Positions 1-10,280 are shown, counted from the first letter of the stretch. The stretch is DNA of 64,000 nucleotides from Diploptera punctata (GCA_030220185.1 JASPKZ010001230.1:806001-870000); one strand, 5' to 3'. Numbers and translations are program-made. The notes: generated by a model not told the origin, from the sequence alone.

Positions 1-300
1 GCTTGGTCTGAAAAGCATTTAATCGATACAGAAGCTAGCCTAATCAAACACACAGATAAACTAAAAGAACTCACAGTCTGGGAAAAAATCCACATCCAAA
101 AAACAAGAAAGATAAACTCATGAATTTTGAAACTCCCCCAAATTTTGACCTGGTCCAGAGGTTCATCAGTCCACCAATAGAAGTAAGAAGAAAACTGCCA
201 AGAAACACCGGTCGACCAGAGGCTACTGATGATGGAGATAAGCTCCAAAACTGCAGTATAGAAGAAAAAGGATTTGAGGTGAGGTAATAAAAACATTAAT
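1..300 (+). mobile_element. Penelope-like element (family A), 3' end
   Basis: The frame from base 1 encodes the C-terminal tail of a PLE GIY-YIG endonuclease. It contains AWSEKH and a LTVWEKIHIQK stretch that matches the same tail at 21.7 kb, 27.9 kb and 38.5 kb. A frameshift near 120 moves the conserved MNFE motif into another frame. The tail is followed by GAGGTGAG and, about 45 bases later, AACCTCATAGTGTT, the terminal sequence shared by other copies here. The upstream part of the element lies outside the window. Confidence 0.8.
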
Positions 301-354
301 TTAATTCTTAAATTAAACCTCATAGTGTTCTTTCCCTGTGAAATTTAAGTAAAT

Positions 355-440
355 AGTATGGTTGAATTTCTCCCCTGTGGGGGAGAACGCGTAAATCTCA
401 TTGATAAACACAAGGTCTTACAAGAAGAAGAACAAGTGAC
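355..440 (+). repeat. SINE-D 3' fragment
   Basis: Matches the 3' part of the SINE at 42885-43295 (AGTATGGTT, CCCCTGTGGGGGAGA, TAAATCTC). The tRNA-like head is missing. Confidence 0.6.
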
Positions 441-940
441 AGAGAAAGTCTTTATGGTTATTAACATTTTAAATATTTATTCTTTGATGTACGAGATGAC
501 TGAATAGCTAATAATCTTGATTTAAATTATAAGCAATACTCCCACACAACTTTCTTGTCCTAAAGTTTTTTCCTGGTTGTCCTCACACATTAAGGGAAAT
601 GTTGGGTTAGATTTTATTTATATCAGACAGGTCAAACTAACTCATTATTGAAACACATTATCACCTTTCTATGTGTTAGTTCTTGAACAAGTGTTACAGC
701 CTAAATGAAACACTGATGTTCTCGAGCAATCTTTCCTCAGATGACCCAGGATCTCTTGCCGTGTGGTTGATACAGTGTGATTGACCCATTTTTCTTTTTA
801 TTCTTCTGAGCATGCAGCAAAAACAAGTATATTTTTTTTTTAATATAATTGTTTCCTGATCTTAGGTATAAGAGATTATTTTCTCAAAGAATTGAACCAG
901 AAATATACACCTCACCTTATATATCATCATCCTAAGATGC
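441..940. other. No recognised feature
   Basis: AT-rich sequence with a short T-run near 830. I see no coding potential, terminal repeats or tRNA-like motif. Confidence 0.5.
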
Positions 941-944
941 GACA

Positions 945-1262
945 ACTTCTAAGGTGAAAGTTTTGGCCTTCTCAACAATCCTCCTCCATGCCAATCTGTT
1001 TCTTGCCATATTCAAGTTTATCACTTTCATTTTATTTATATCGTTCATTGTATCATCTCCCCATTTTACTTCGGCCATCCAACTGCTTTGCCTCCTATAG
1101 GTTTCCATTTATAGAGTTTCTTAACCAATCTCTGATCATCCATTCTTATTAAATGTTCCAGCCAACCAATTCTGAGTGATCTTATATGGTTTACTATATT
1201 CTGATTTTCGATTAAATTGTTTAGTTCATTATTTGTTTTGATTCTCCAACAGTTATCATTTC
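945..1262 (-). mobile_element. Non-LTR retrotransposon C-terminal fragment
   Basis: Read on the minus strand, this encodes the region behind many LINE reverse transcriptases: an IGWLEHLIRM-like motif, a W-K-P-I-G-G block, a GWPKWGDD-like stretch and a terminal RLAWRRIVEKAKT motif, then a GATGAT tail. There is no RT core, so it is a dead 5'-truncated copy. Clade not determined. Confidence 0.7.
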
Positions 1263-1276
1263 CTCTATTTGGTCCA

Positions 1277-1304
1277 AATATATATATATATATATATATA
1301 TATG
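1277..1304. repeat. (TA)n microsatellite
   Basis: About 13 tandem TA units at the junction between the antisense LINE fragment and the next LINE-R fragment. Confidence 0.9.
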
Positions 1305-1305
1305 A

Positions 1306-1452
1306 TATTAACTATGATTTGAGGGAAGTAGATTATACAGGGAATGATTGGAAAACATCTCAGGATAGGGATATATGGAGAGCATATATGTCTATGTGGC
1401 CATGAACCTATGGGTTTGATAGTGCCAGTGAGTTAGTTAGTTAGTTAGTTAC
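1306..1452 (+). mobile_element. LINE-R 3' end with (TTAG)n tail
   Basis: Encodes a short C-terminal tail (DYTGNDWK, DIWRAYM) and ends in GTGCCAGTGAG plus a TTAG tandem. The same tail occurs at 1741, 5254, 7412 (minus) and 39172 (minus). I read it as a 5'-truncated non-LTR element with a microsatellite-like 3' end. Confidence 0.65.
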
Positions 1453-1513
1453 AGGTATATATTTCTGATTCACTCTCTCAAAATATTATCTCTTAGAGTT
1501 AACTAATTTCATA

Positions 1514-1990
1514 GTGCAGCATACCTATAAGACCCACCAACCTGGCACTTGCCTCACATTCACATGTGGACAATTATCCAGTGACATGTGGTCAGCATGT
1601 TGGGTCCTTCCAGCGATTATAGCTAGTTTTCTAATTCTGGAGCCATTACTAATTGTAATTACCAAATTCTTAATGAAGCTGGGTGGGTACCAATCCCATA
1701 CTGGCTGAAATCCCAAGGAAAAATTTCTTCTCCCATGGGGACTCGATTATAGGAAAACCAAAATGAAAATACTCAGTTGGTTGACCAAGAATGAGATGGA
1801 AGGATATAACCATGATTTAAAGGAAGTAGATTATACAGGGTATAATTTGAAAACATTAGCTATGAATAGGAATGTATGGAGAGCTTATGTCTGCTTGGCC
1901 ATGAACCTATGGATTTGGTAGTGCCAGTGAATTATTTAGTGAGTTATGGGACTCAAACCACTACATGGCCTATAAGCTCTGCACTAAGGT
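1514..1990 (-). repeat. SINE-A copy interrupted by LINE-R
   Basis: Similar to the SINE at 19840-20180: CCAACCTGGCACTTGC, ACATGTGGTCAGCATGT, GGGTGGGTACC, CCCATGGGGACTC. The tRNA-derived part resumes at about 1949 (GGGACTCAAACC). The 1741-1948 insert splits it and is flanked by ATGGGGACTC / ATGGGACTC. Confidence 0.6.
1741..1948 (+). mobile_element. LINE-R 3' fragment nested in SINE-A
   Basis: Degenerate LINE-R C-terminus (GKPK, RMRWKD and the GATTATACAGGG block) ending in GTGCCAGTGAATTA. It lies inside SINE-A between near-identical GGGACTC repeats, which look like a target-site duplication. Confidence 0.6.
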
Positions 1991-2541
1991 ATAATATCTT
2001 AGACTGCATGGAACTCTCCTATCATTATTATTTCTATTCAGTAAGTTTATAGAATTATATCTAAACAGGGTCTTATGAGAACTGGAGTATACAGCCGTAG
2101 ACTTTTATATTTTAAAATTTGTGATACATTTTTTATATAATTCTATAACAACTGGTTCTGGATACTGGTTAGTATCACCCAACTAAAGTTCTGATAATAG
2201 TATTGTATTTGTGCTAGAAATTGGCAGATGAAGTGAATAGGCGAGATGGGGAGACTTTATGCTACTCTCTAACTTGAAAACGTTAGGCCACTTACCTGGC
2301 TACAGAGGAAAGAAGTCAGATGTAAAAGATTCCACATCTTCGGTGTTGCTTTCTCTATGGCTGCCATCACTAAGGCTAGGATTTGTATGTAATTACATAT
2401 TCTTTCCTTCTGCTTGTACATGGGTAAAATTGATAAATGTCCACAAATTACAAACTTATTTATCATGTATGAAAATTTATCATTACATATTTGATCATAA
2501 TTACATATTTTTACATATGATGAAAGTTTTAAATTAAATTA
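1991..2541. other. No recognised feature
   Basis: AT-rich DNA ending at the mariner. The open frames are short and show no family motif. Confidence 0.45.
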
Positions 2542-3492
2542 CGAGGTGTGATCAATAAGTTTCCGGAATGAGGCCATAAACACAACACAACACTTCAAAG
2601 CTTCTATTCAGCACTGTCACCCTCGAAGTAGTCACCTTGGGAGTTGATACACTTGTCCCAGCGCATCTGCCAATGCTGGAAGCACTTCTGGAAGTCGTCT
2701 TCTTTAAATGTGTCCAATGCCTTCTGTGATTGGCGCTGGATGACATCAATGTCCTCAAAACGATGTCCTCGGAGCCGAATTTTTAGCCGTGGGAACAGGA
2801 AAAAGTCTGCTGGAGCCAGATCTGGAGAATAGGCTGGATGGGGAACAGTACCCATCCTATTTTTGTCCAAAAACTGGCGGACAGAAATTGCTTTGTGCGC
2901 GGGCGCATTGCCGTGATGCAGGAACCAGTCACCAGTCCTCCATTCGCATGTTCAAATTGTCTTTCAAAATGCTTTGAACACTTCCAAACGAGAGTGCTAG
3001 TGCATCAGACAGTTCTCGTATTGTAATGCGCCTATCATTTAATACCATTTCCCTCACTCGATCGATATTTTTATTGGTTTTGCTGGAAGTTGGTCGTTCC
3101 AGACGATTTTCATCCTTAACCGATGTCATGCCCCTTTTAAATTTCTAAAACCACTCAAATGCTTGAGATTTGCCCATTGCTTCCTCCCCATAAGCTGTTC
3201 TTAACATTTGATATGTTTCTGTTGCAGTTTTACCAAGTTTAAAGCAAAATTTGATGCATGTTCTTTGTTCCTCGTAATCCCGCATTGTTGCTACACAGAG
3301 AAATCGCCGCACGCACAAAACACGTCTTCACTTCAGAGCTTCTACCAGCATACTGCAAGGTCAGAGAAGGTCGCGCGACCCCTCAAATTCATCACAAGGA
3401 AATTCTGAGTGTACAGCCTGGGTGAAAATTAAAAACTCCTCAATGGCATAATTGTTTTGAAGCCATTCCGGAAACTTATTGATCACACCTCG
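2542..3492 (-). mobile_element. Mariner element, internally deleted transposase
   Basis: Bounded by about 28-bp inverted repeats (CGAGGTGTGATCAATAAG at the left, its complement at the right) and TA on both sides. The minus strand encodes an N-terminal helix-turn-helix region (RITIRELSDALALSFGSVQ) and the C-terminal catalytic part with HHGNAPAH and YSPDLAPADFFLFP. The usual HDN is HGN, and the spacing to the last D is 34 residues, as in DD34D mariners. The middle, with the first catalytic D, is missing: NMRMEDW runs straight into the HHGNAPAH region. At 951 bp it is some 350 bp shorter than typical mariners. Non-autonomous. Confidence 0.9.
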
Positions 3493-3494
3493 TA

Positions 3495-3655
3495 TACCTA
3501 TTGGTAGGTGCCATCGTCCTTAACTTTGTTAATATATTGTATATAAAAACTCAACCTGCAGAAGATGGAAGATAACTTCCGAAAGCGCTCCAGTTAATTT
3601 TATATATAATATATTAACAAAGTTGAGGACGATGGCACCTACCAACAGGTACAAT
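3495..3655. mobile_element. Foldback element with hammerhead-like centre
   Basis: Arms of about 45 bp are inverted copies: TACCTATTGGTAGGTGCCAT on the left and GGCACCTACCAACAGGTA on the right, joined by TTAATATATT and its complement. The centre holds a hammerhead-like motif. It lies directly against the mariner. It resembles PLE-derived palindromes elsewhere here but belongs to another sequence family. Confidence 0.7.
3556..3593 (+). ncRNA. Hammerhead ribozyme-like motif (U4A variant)
   Basis: Order of parts: stem I strand CUG, core CAGAAGA (consensus CUGANGA, so one U4-to-A change), stem II GGAAG-AUAA-CUUCC, GAAA, stem III AGC/GCU without a loop, cleavable C at 3590, then CAG closing stem I. 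A loopless stem III is expected of hammerheads that work as dimers. The core change may abolish activity. Confidence 0.55.
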
Positions 3656-4036
3656 TTAATTTTTAACTTTCATCATATGACTTCACCTCAACGGAATTTG
3701 ATATGAATTTCACTAGTATATTTTTACATATTTTAAAGATTTGTTAAGTAAATTTACATGTTATGCCTCTTAATTAAAAAGAAAAGTTTTTTCATACATG
3801 GAAAATAATTTAAAACAATATTTGTTCATATTAAAAAACTCATACCTGATTGTACACAAACTATTTTTTCCATCTTAAAAAAAAAATCTGCTGAGAAATG
3901 GTCAAAGAAGAATGCCACTTACTAAACACGATAAACATAAATACATGAAGACTTGAGTACAGGGCTCAACGTAGAAGATCTCTTTTAAAACCTGAACAAT
4001 CTCCTCTGTTTATGAATGAAATAGTAGAAATATTAA
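3656..4036. other. No recognised feature
   Basis: AT-rich DNA with TTTTTACAT repeats and no coding signal. Confidence 0.45.
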
Positions 4037-4320
4037 GGGGGACACCATGGTATAGTTGGTTAAGGCAATATCCTACAAGCTGAAAAATTGAGGGTCGAGA
4101 TCCAATGCGGTTTGGGAGGGTTTCTAAACTGCTTAATCTTCTGGAGGCATCATGACCCTGGAGTCGACCCAGCTTATAAAAAAGTTAATATAGGTCTACT
4201 ATATTGTGGGGATAAAGGCAGCTATCGCACAAGGCTGGAATCTCTTGCTGATTGTCTGGAAAGATGGGAGCCTTAACCTCCCAATATCCCTAAGACCTGT
4301 AGTGGGATCACTTTATAATA
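4037..4320 (+). repeat. SINE-B copy, diverged
   Basis: The tRNA-like head (GGTATAGTTGGTTAAGGC, then GGGTCGAGATCC) is followed by the SINE-B body (CTGGAGTCGACCCAG, GATAAAGGCAGC, GATTGTCTGGAA, GGGAGCCTTAACCTCC) and ends in GTGGGATCACTTTA. It is the only plus-strand SINE-B here. Confidence 0.75.
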
Positions 4321-4804
4321 GACACATGACAATACCCTCCTTACCACGTTGTCAAGCATTTAACTGTCCCATTCCTTCAAATTTGATCTATCTTAAAGTT
4401 AACGTTTAACATAAATTTATATAAAATTAAATTTTAATGTGTTTAATATTATATATTTTAAGGACTTTTTATGTAATCTTACATATTTTACATAATGTTA
4501 TTACATAAATATGTACATATTTTGCATGTTAATTTTACATAAAAATCCTAGCCTTAGTCATCACTACTCCCATCACTGGTGTCCGCGTTGCCAACATAAT
4601 TATGAATTAGTCTGCAATATCCTCCCTTATTGTGTCCTCCTCTCAGTAGTAATTTACAATTTCAATCACATGTTTATAGTAGTCAGTTCAGTCTTATTTA
4701 GTTACAGATATGAATCCTCCTTGCACAAGTTCTCACAGCCTTATCAGTGACATGTCACCTGTTGTATTGTGTGACCTTACATAGTTCTTAACATTACTTC
4801 AGGC
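4321..4804. other. No recognised feature
   Basis: AT-rich DNA up to the target duplication of the next PLE. No coding signal. Confidence 0.4.
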
Positions 4805-5253
4805 TAATTCAATAAGTAATGAATTGAATTGGCATTTACTTGATGAAAATCCATAACTTATTTAATTAAATAAAAATAAAACTTAGTTTTATGTGATTTT
4901 CATATTACCAAAGAAAAACTTAAATAAATATGCCATAATGTCATTCATAGGCCCACTTTCCAATAAAATATCTAAATATTTAAAAAAGTTGAACATTAAT
5001 GTGGCATTTAAAATTAATAAAACTTTACAAAATATAATAAAAAACAATAAAATCAAAGTAAAAAAAGGAACAATTATCAGGTGTACATAAATTGAAGTGT
5101 GGCACATGTGACAATGTGTATATAGGACAAACTGGCAGACCTTTTATTTCTCGTATACAGGAACATATGAGAGCACATAACAGAAATTTAGATAATTCAA
5201 AGTATGCTAACCACCTACTCCAATATGATCATTGTTTTGATTCACATTTTAAA

Positions 5254-5383
5254 ATTTTGTTGTGGGAAGTAGATTATACAGGGAATGATTGGAAAGCATT
5301 AGCTCAGGATAGGAATGTATGGAGAGCTTATGTCTGCATGGCCATGAACCTATGGGTTCGATAGTGCCAGTGAGTAAGTAAGT
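5254..5383 (+). mobile_element. LINE-R 3' fragment nested in PLE-B
   Basis: Encodes VDYTGNDWKALAQDRN and WRAYVCMAMNLW, then GATAGTGCCAGTGAG and a GTAA tandem. The PLE-B frame resumes with ATGTTTGTGAC; the copy at 33.9 kb reads through this point without the insert, confirming the insertion. Confidence 0.75.
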
Positions 5384-5560
5384 ACATGTTTGTGACAAAG
5401 GAAAGAAGTTGGACCTTTTAGAAGTTGTAGAGATAAATAAATTGAAAAGTGGTAATAAGCTGTTAAATTCCCAACTAGATTTGAATGAATTGTCTCTTTC
5501 AAATTTATAATAGAGATTGTAAAAAAAAAATGTTTGCATAGTTACAGTTGTTATATACTA

Positions 5561-5864
5561 AAGTAAAGTGATCCCACAACAGACCCGGAGGCCCTTGGGG
5601 TAGTAGGAGGTTAAGGCTCCCACTTTTTTTCTAGACAATCGGCACTTTATGTCAGCCGGGTTGTCAGCCCTGCGTGACGGCCGCCTTTACCCCCAGAACA
5701 AGTGTCTGGTACTCATTTCCGTTAGAGGCTGAGTCGACCCCAGGGCCATAGTACCGCCAGAGGGTTTGGGTCAGTTTTAAAAATCCTGACCCCAACGGGA
5801 CTTGAACCCTGGACCCTCCGGCTTGTAGCTCAGTGCCTTAACCACTACGCTACGGCGTGCCCCC
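5561..5864 (-). repeat. SINE-B, complete, nested in PLE-B
   Basis: Flanked by a perfect 13-bp duplication TTGTTATATACTA (5548-5560 and 5865-5877), which fixes the ends. On the minus strand it starts with a tRNA-like head (GGGGCACGCCGTAGCGTAGT, GTTCAAGTCCCG as B-box) and ends TGTTGTGGGATCACTTTACT. Length 304 bp. Confidence 0.93.
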
Positions 5865-5902
5865 TTGTTATATACTATAATAACAAAATTCATTCATTTA
5901 TC

Positions 5903-5948
5903 ATGTCTGAAGAAGGTACAAAAATATTGAAACAGCTGTAACTAATTT
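5903..5948 (+). ncRNA. PLE-B hammerhead-like motif, weakened stem II
   Basis: CUGAAGA at 5907-5913, weak stem II (GGUA/UAUU), GAAA at 5929-5932, stem III from ACAGCUGU, cleavable A at 5940, stem I AC/GU. Stem II is eroded relative to the 47-kb copy. Confidence 0.55.
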
Positions 5949-6020
5949 ATATTTTAATAAATATGAAAATCACATAAAACTTTTAAGTTTTATTTTTATT
6001 TAATTAAATAATTCAATAAG

Positions 6021-6651
6021 GTTCAGGTCACACAATATGGTAGTAACCTAACGACATTGTGACCATGATTTACAAATATCATATCAATTTTGGTACATTA
6101 TTTGCTTGGGACGAATTTGTTCTGTTAGTAAATATAGAGTAACTTCCTCATATTTCCTTTGCAAGTAGTCCAACATTTCATTTTTTACTACTGATTTGGT
6201 AGGTGCCTTATTTGTTTCCTATGATAGGATGCATTGTTCATTATGATTACAGATGTAGTAGACAGATTGAAATAACTTTTTCCAATGCTCATTTTTCGAA
6301 ATTGTTAAAGTTCATCTGTTCATGTTAATCTCCTGTTGTGGTTCCTGCCTTGTATACTAACTCTCGTCCTTCAATGAAACCATTAGCCCCACCTAGATGG
6401 ACGACAATGAGTCTGTTGGATGCATTTATGATACTCAAAACTCCTGTAACATCTTTATGCTCCCAGCACTTGAGTAATATTAAATTGGTGTCTACTCATT
6501 TCTCGTCCAGGTAGAAATTGGTCTACTCTCTTCCCTAAACTTTCTTATTGTCTGTAGGTATCTACACCTCTAATTCACAACGTTTTCCCTTTCAATTAAA
6601 AATTTCCATTTTGATCAATACTTCTTCCATCTGAAACCCATTTCCTTTAGT
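6021..6651. other. No recognised feature
   Basis: Possibly eroded repeat sequence. No protein motif, terminal repeat or tRNA-like box is convincing. Confidence 0.4.
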
Positions 6652-6663
6652 AACTATCATAAT

Positions 6664-7022
6664 CATATTTGAAGAGAAAAATTATACGCTCAGACCGGGA
6701 CTTGAACCCGGGACCCTTGGTTTTCTAGTCCAAGTGCTCTACCATTTGAGCTACCTGAGCAAGTACCGATCTAAATGCAAATTTTTCTCTATATACGTTG
6801 TAATTCCCGCCCACCAAATGCTTTGAAGCCTTTGCTTCTATCTTTGCAAATGGCGGCTCCTATATTAAGAAGACATATTTGGGAATTATACATTACATTA
6901 TAAATGCCAGTACTAGAAAACCAAGGGTCCCGGGTTCAAGTCCCTGTCTGAGCGTATAATTTTTCTCTTCAAATATGATTCATCCATCATTGAGATGTAT
7001 GAAATTAATAATAAGAACATCG
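6664..7022 (+). repeat. SINE-G, palindromic tRNA-derived element
   Basis: Flanked by a 12-bp duplication AACTATCATAAT (6652-6663, 7023-7034). The left end holds a tRNA-like sequence on the minus strand: GCTCAGGTAGCTCAAATGG, a 5-bp anticodon-stem pair CTTGG/CCAAG with a 9-base loop, and GGGTTCAAGTCCC. The right end repeats the 3' half of the tRNA on the plus strand, so the ends form an inverted repeat (TTTGAAGAGAAAAATTATAC and complement). A unique tail (ATTCATCCATCATTGAGATG) and an A-rich end follow. The oversized anticodon loop argues against a functional tRNA gene. Confidence 0.8.
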
Positions 7023-7034
7023 AACTATCATAAT

Positions 7035-7411
7035 GTTAATGTTTTATTTTAGGAATGTTGTTGACTTGAATTTGAAATCAATTCTCTCTTCTAACACAGG
7101 AAAGTATCTTACAGATTGGTACTACTTTCTTGTTCAAATAAAAATCCTCAATTATTTCCTTCATCGCCCTCTCCAGTCATAGTTGTTAACATTTGTGTTT
7201 CAGTAGTCTGAATATATCAATTTTTTCCAGGTGTCGACAAAACTCTTTCTTCTTTGCAATCATTTCATTTATTTTCTTATACACTCTATTGTTCTTGTAG
7301 ATATATTACATTAATTTTGTACCCTTAGTGTGGATTTCATAAGAGAAATGCAAAGGCACCGTTGTTTTTTTCATCACAACATTTAATTACCAACTTACTA
7401 GTTAACTTATT
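7035..7411. other. No recognised feature
   Basis: AT-rich. The minus strand shows faint protein-like stretches broken by many stops, perhaps an eroded transposon. Not assignable. Confidence 0.4.
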
Positions 7412-7705
7412 GGTACTATCGAGTCCGTAGATTCATGGCCACATGGACATAAGCCCTCTACACATCCCTATTCTGAGCTAATGTTTTGCAATCATCCCCT
7501 GTATAATCTCCTTCCCTCAAGTCATGGTTAATGTCATTCTTGGTCTACCAACTGGGCGTTTTCCCTCTGGTTTTCCTACAAGAAGCCTCCATGCTCCTCT
7601 TTCATTCCCCATTTGTGCCACATGTCCTGCCCATCACAATGTATGAGACTTAACTGTTCTTATTGTATCTGGTTTCCTATAATACACTTTCAATAATATT
7701 TTTTT
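7412..7705 (-). mobile_element. LINE-R 3' fragment
   Basis: On the minus strand it encodes HTLWWAGHVAQMGNERGAW and GKPEGKRPVGRPRM, typical of LINE C-termini, then the LINE-R tail block. It is the longest LINE-R copy here. Stops show it is dead. Confidence 0.75.
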
Positions 7706-7870
7706 TCTGCAAGGATTGTCAATCCATTTTTCCTCTTTGTTAAAATGCTTACGATTAATGAAAAAAAAAAACTGCTATGTAAGCCTAAACTACCACTATG
7801 CAATAATAAAAACTCCACTAACTATATTATCATCAACAATAATAACACTTGAAAAAAAACTATAACTATA

Positions 7871-8171
7871 GTCCAGCCATTGAGTGTCCGGCCCTGACGT
7901 TTTCACGACAGTGTTAACAATATGGATATGTACGAAACAGCAAACAAACAATGTATTGCAACAAAAACAACTGAAGCCATGAGGTTATCAGAAATACAGT
8001 AGACAACATCGCAGCAATTTCAAACATTACTAGCGACGTCAAGAGCAGTGATTAATTGTGGCAGATGTTCACTCTCACTTCAACTATTTCCTTATTGGCA
8101 GTAGAGGACGAGTTTCTCCCTTTACCTCTCGTACAACCTAAATGTCAGGGCTGGATACTCAGCGGCTGGAC
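7871..8171. mobile_element. TIR MITE
   Basis: Ends are imperfect inverted repeats of about 35 bp: GTCCAGCCATTGAGTGTCCG on the left, complement of CTCAGCGGCTGGAC on the right, with GCCCTGACGTTT / AAATGTCAGGGC next inside. TATA flanks both sides. There is no transposase. Superfamily unclear. Confidence 0.75.
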
Positions 8172-8175
8172 TATA

Positions 8176-8502
8176 AGCTCTACTACTACATTACAAAGAC
8201 TTTCAGTGTTTTGAAACTATTCATCCTGTTGAAACTAATAAAACACAACAAAATCATCACTATTATTTCAAAATCTGCAGACACACTCGAAGACATTGCA
8301 GTAAATGTTTGTGAAACAGGAATACTGCCTTAAACAGCCTAGTGTGCATGCACAGTTATATCCCCTCCTCCCCATCTGACTTCTTCTGGTATGATAACTG
8401 TACCTTTAATGCAGTTTCATTGTGAAATATTATCAGTGCTATTTTTTTAGCAATTTGGAAAACAAATAATTGTACTATGTTAGGAACATTTGTTATAAGG
8501 CT
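8176..8502. other. No recognised feature
   Basis: Unassigned AT-rich sequence between the MITE and SINE-C. Confidence 0.4.
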
Positions 8503-8513
8503 GATCTGTTGAA

Positions 8514-8815
8514 GTCCACCGCTGTGGTCTCGAGGTAGTGTGCTGCCTTGTCATGCAACAGGCCCTGGTTCGATTCCCGGTCGGGACAGGCTCCTGGGTG
8601 AGGTTTTTTCAGGGTTTTTCCTCACTTGTAAGACAAATGTCAGGAAGCTTAGGGTCCAACAGTTCCCGAAAGTAACCTGGCCATCATCATTGTCCTTCAT
8701 CGGTGTGGAAAGCAACGGGAAGCTACCATACCTATAATTCCTGCAAAGCATAGTATGAAAATGCTATGATTACAGTGAAAGAACTGCCCTCGGGCAGAAT
8801 TACTATGGATGGATG
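8514..8815 (+). repeat. SINE-C
   Basis: The tRNA-like head has an A-box-like GTGGTCTCGAGGTAGTG and B-box GGTTCGATTCCCGG. The body carries GTAAGACAAATGTCAGG and GGTGTGGAAAGCAACGGGAA, and the tail is (ATGG)n. Flanks GATCTGTTGAA / GATCTGATGAA (8503-8513, 8816-8826) look like an 11-bp duplication with one change. Confidence 0.85.
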
Positions 8816-9091
8816 GATCTGATGAAATTAGAATAATTATAATAAAAATGTTGCAGATTGTTCAAAATACTGGGACAAAGTAATGATAAATATATATTTA
8901 AATGTTAATGCAAAATATCTGGTCTTTTCTGTATGTTGATATAATCATTGTGAATGATAAATGCAGTTTCAACTTTATGTCCATTTATGTATTGTTAATA
9001 TTTTATTTTTTAAACTTACATGCAAGCTACTTTGATATTAATATTTAATTTGAAAATTATTTGTAGTGATTTTTGTTCCTCTTTTTTCTAG

Positions 9092-9333
9092 GTTACAGAT
9101 ATAGGTGATGCAATGATTTTGAAACGTTTATTCACAGAATTGTTTCGAAATGGAGTTGTTATGGTAGCAACAAGTAACAGAGCTCCTGATGATTTATATA
9201 AAAATGGTTTACAACGCTCAAATTTTGTTCCATTTATAGCTGTATTGAAAGAACACTGTGATGTGGCATGTCTTGATTCTGGTATAGACTATAGATTGAA
9301 ATCAATTGCTGGAAAAGAAAAAAATTATTTTGT
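9092..9333 (+). CDS. AFG1L: AFG1L-like ATPase, internal exon
   Basis: The exon starts after a TTTTTTCTAG acceptor and ends before GTAAGT. It encodes about 81 residues of an AFG1-family AAA+ ATPase: [38 protein letters not shown] (the sensor-1 region with TSNR) and [16 protein letters not shown]. Family members are inner-membrane mitochondrial ATPases linked to degradation of respiratory-chain subunits. The Walker A and B motifs must lie on upstream exons that I did not find in 1-9091. The reading frame is undamaged and the exon ends in phase 2. Confidence 0.93.
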
Positions 9334-9640
9334 GTAAGTCAATAAACATTTAAAATTAGTAGCTAACTAGAACATAGTTATAGTTCTAATGCTATATATG
9401 GAAGTACATAATATGACAATCATTAAATGAATCAGATTTTATATCTCACCTTATGTTTTATATCTTTACCAGGACTAGTTACAAGGAAATTTTTTCCCCA
9501 TTTCCAACTGGCATCTGAGTGTTGATATGATGGTTGATATTCCTGTAGGCCTACTCTTCTTCCCTCTGTTGGTGGACCGATGAACCTACAAATTAAATCT
9601 TTTTCCTCAGAATTTTAAAAATTAATTATTTTGTCCTTGT
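9334..9640. other. AFG1L intron, unassigned part
   Basis: Starts with the GTAAGT donor. A PLE-like tail may lie on the minus strand around 9475-9600 (TTTTCCCCATTTCCAACTGG, CGATGAAC) but is too eroded to call firmly. Confidence 0.4.
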
Positions 9641-10280
9641 ATTTTTGGATGTAGATTTTCTCCCAAACTGTAAGTTCTTTAAAGGACATGATACCTTAAG
9701 AATAAAAATAGTAATTGATAATAAAATTTTAGAACAGGTGAACAGTTTTAAATATCTAGGTTTCAATTTATCATATGTTAAAATTGAAGATATTAATGAC
9801 AAAATAAATAAATTTCATCTATTGTGTGGCACTATTAAAAGAACCCTTAAAAACACAAGAAAAGAAACAAAAATTAAATTTTATAAAGTAATGGCTGTTC
9901 CTGTATTGATGTATGGATCAGAATGTTGGACGATCACTAAAAGTCAAGAACAAAGATTGGAAGCAGCTGAGATGCGATTTTTAAGAAATATAACAGGATA
10001 TGCTCTGCTGGATAAGAAAAGAAAAGAAGATATAAGAAAGGAACTAAATATTTTCAAACTCCAGACCGAATAATTAAATACAGGAACGACTGGAAAGAAC
10101 ATATTGATAGAATGCCAGAAGGAAGATTTCCAAAATTATTGCTAAATTATAAACCGCGTGGAAGGAGAAATGTTGGACACCCACACAGAAGATGGTCTGA
10201 ACAATTTTAACAACTCTAGCTTTCATGAAACTGGAACGAGCCAACAGGCTTAATCCCTGGAATATGATGATGACTGTAAG
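9641..10280 (+). mobile_element. LINE reverse-transcriptase C-terminal part
   Basis: Encodes EQVNSFKYLGFNLSY, a GTIKRTL motif, KFYKVMAVPVLMYGSECW and RLEAAEMRFLRNITGYALL, followed after a stop and shift by WKEHIDRMPEGRF and a PRGRRNVG block. This is the region after the YADD motif of non-LTR RTs. The 5' part is missing. It shares family features with the minus-strand copies at 14.2-15.8 kb and ends in GATGATGA. Confidence 0.85.

Larger units (their letters stand above)
4817..6008 (+). mobile_element. Penelope-like element (family B), 5'-truncated
   Basis: Flanked by a 12-bp duplication TAATTCAATAAG at 4805-4816 and 6009-6020. It has a short terminal segment (TTACTTGATGAAAATCC), then a degenerate C-terminal ORF with the GIY-YIG part: CGTCDNVYIGQTGRPF, SRIQEHM and KYANHLLQYDHCFD, continuing past an insertion as NKLLNSQLDLNEL. 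It ends with a hammerhead-like motif and an A/T-rich end (TTTTATTTAATTAAATA). A LINE-R scrap and a SINE-B are nested inside. The RT domain is absent. Confidence 0.85.

Noticed and set aside
6685..6765. tRNA gene on the minus strand
   Set aside because: Acceptor, D and T arms pair, but the anticodon loop has nine bases, it sits in a retroposed element and three diverged copies exist here. Treated as SINE-G.
1..9091. Upstream AFG1L exons with Walker A/B
   Set aside because: I looked for GxxGxGKT and CFDEFQ-type coding text and found none; only exons from 9092 onward are supported.
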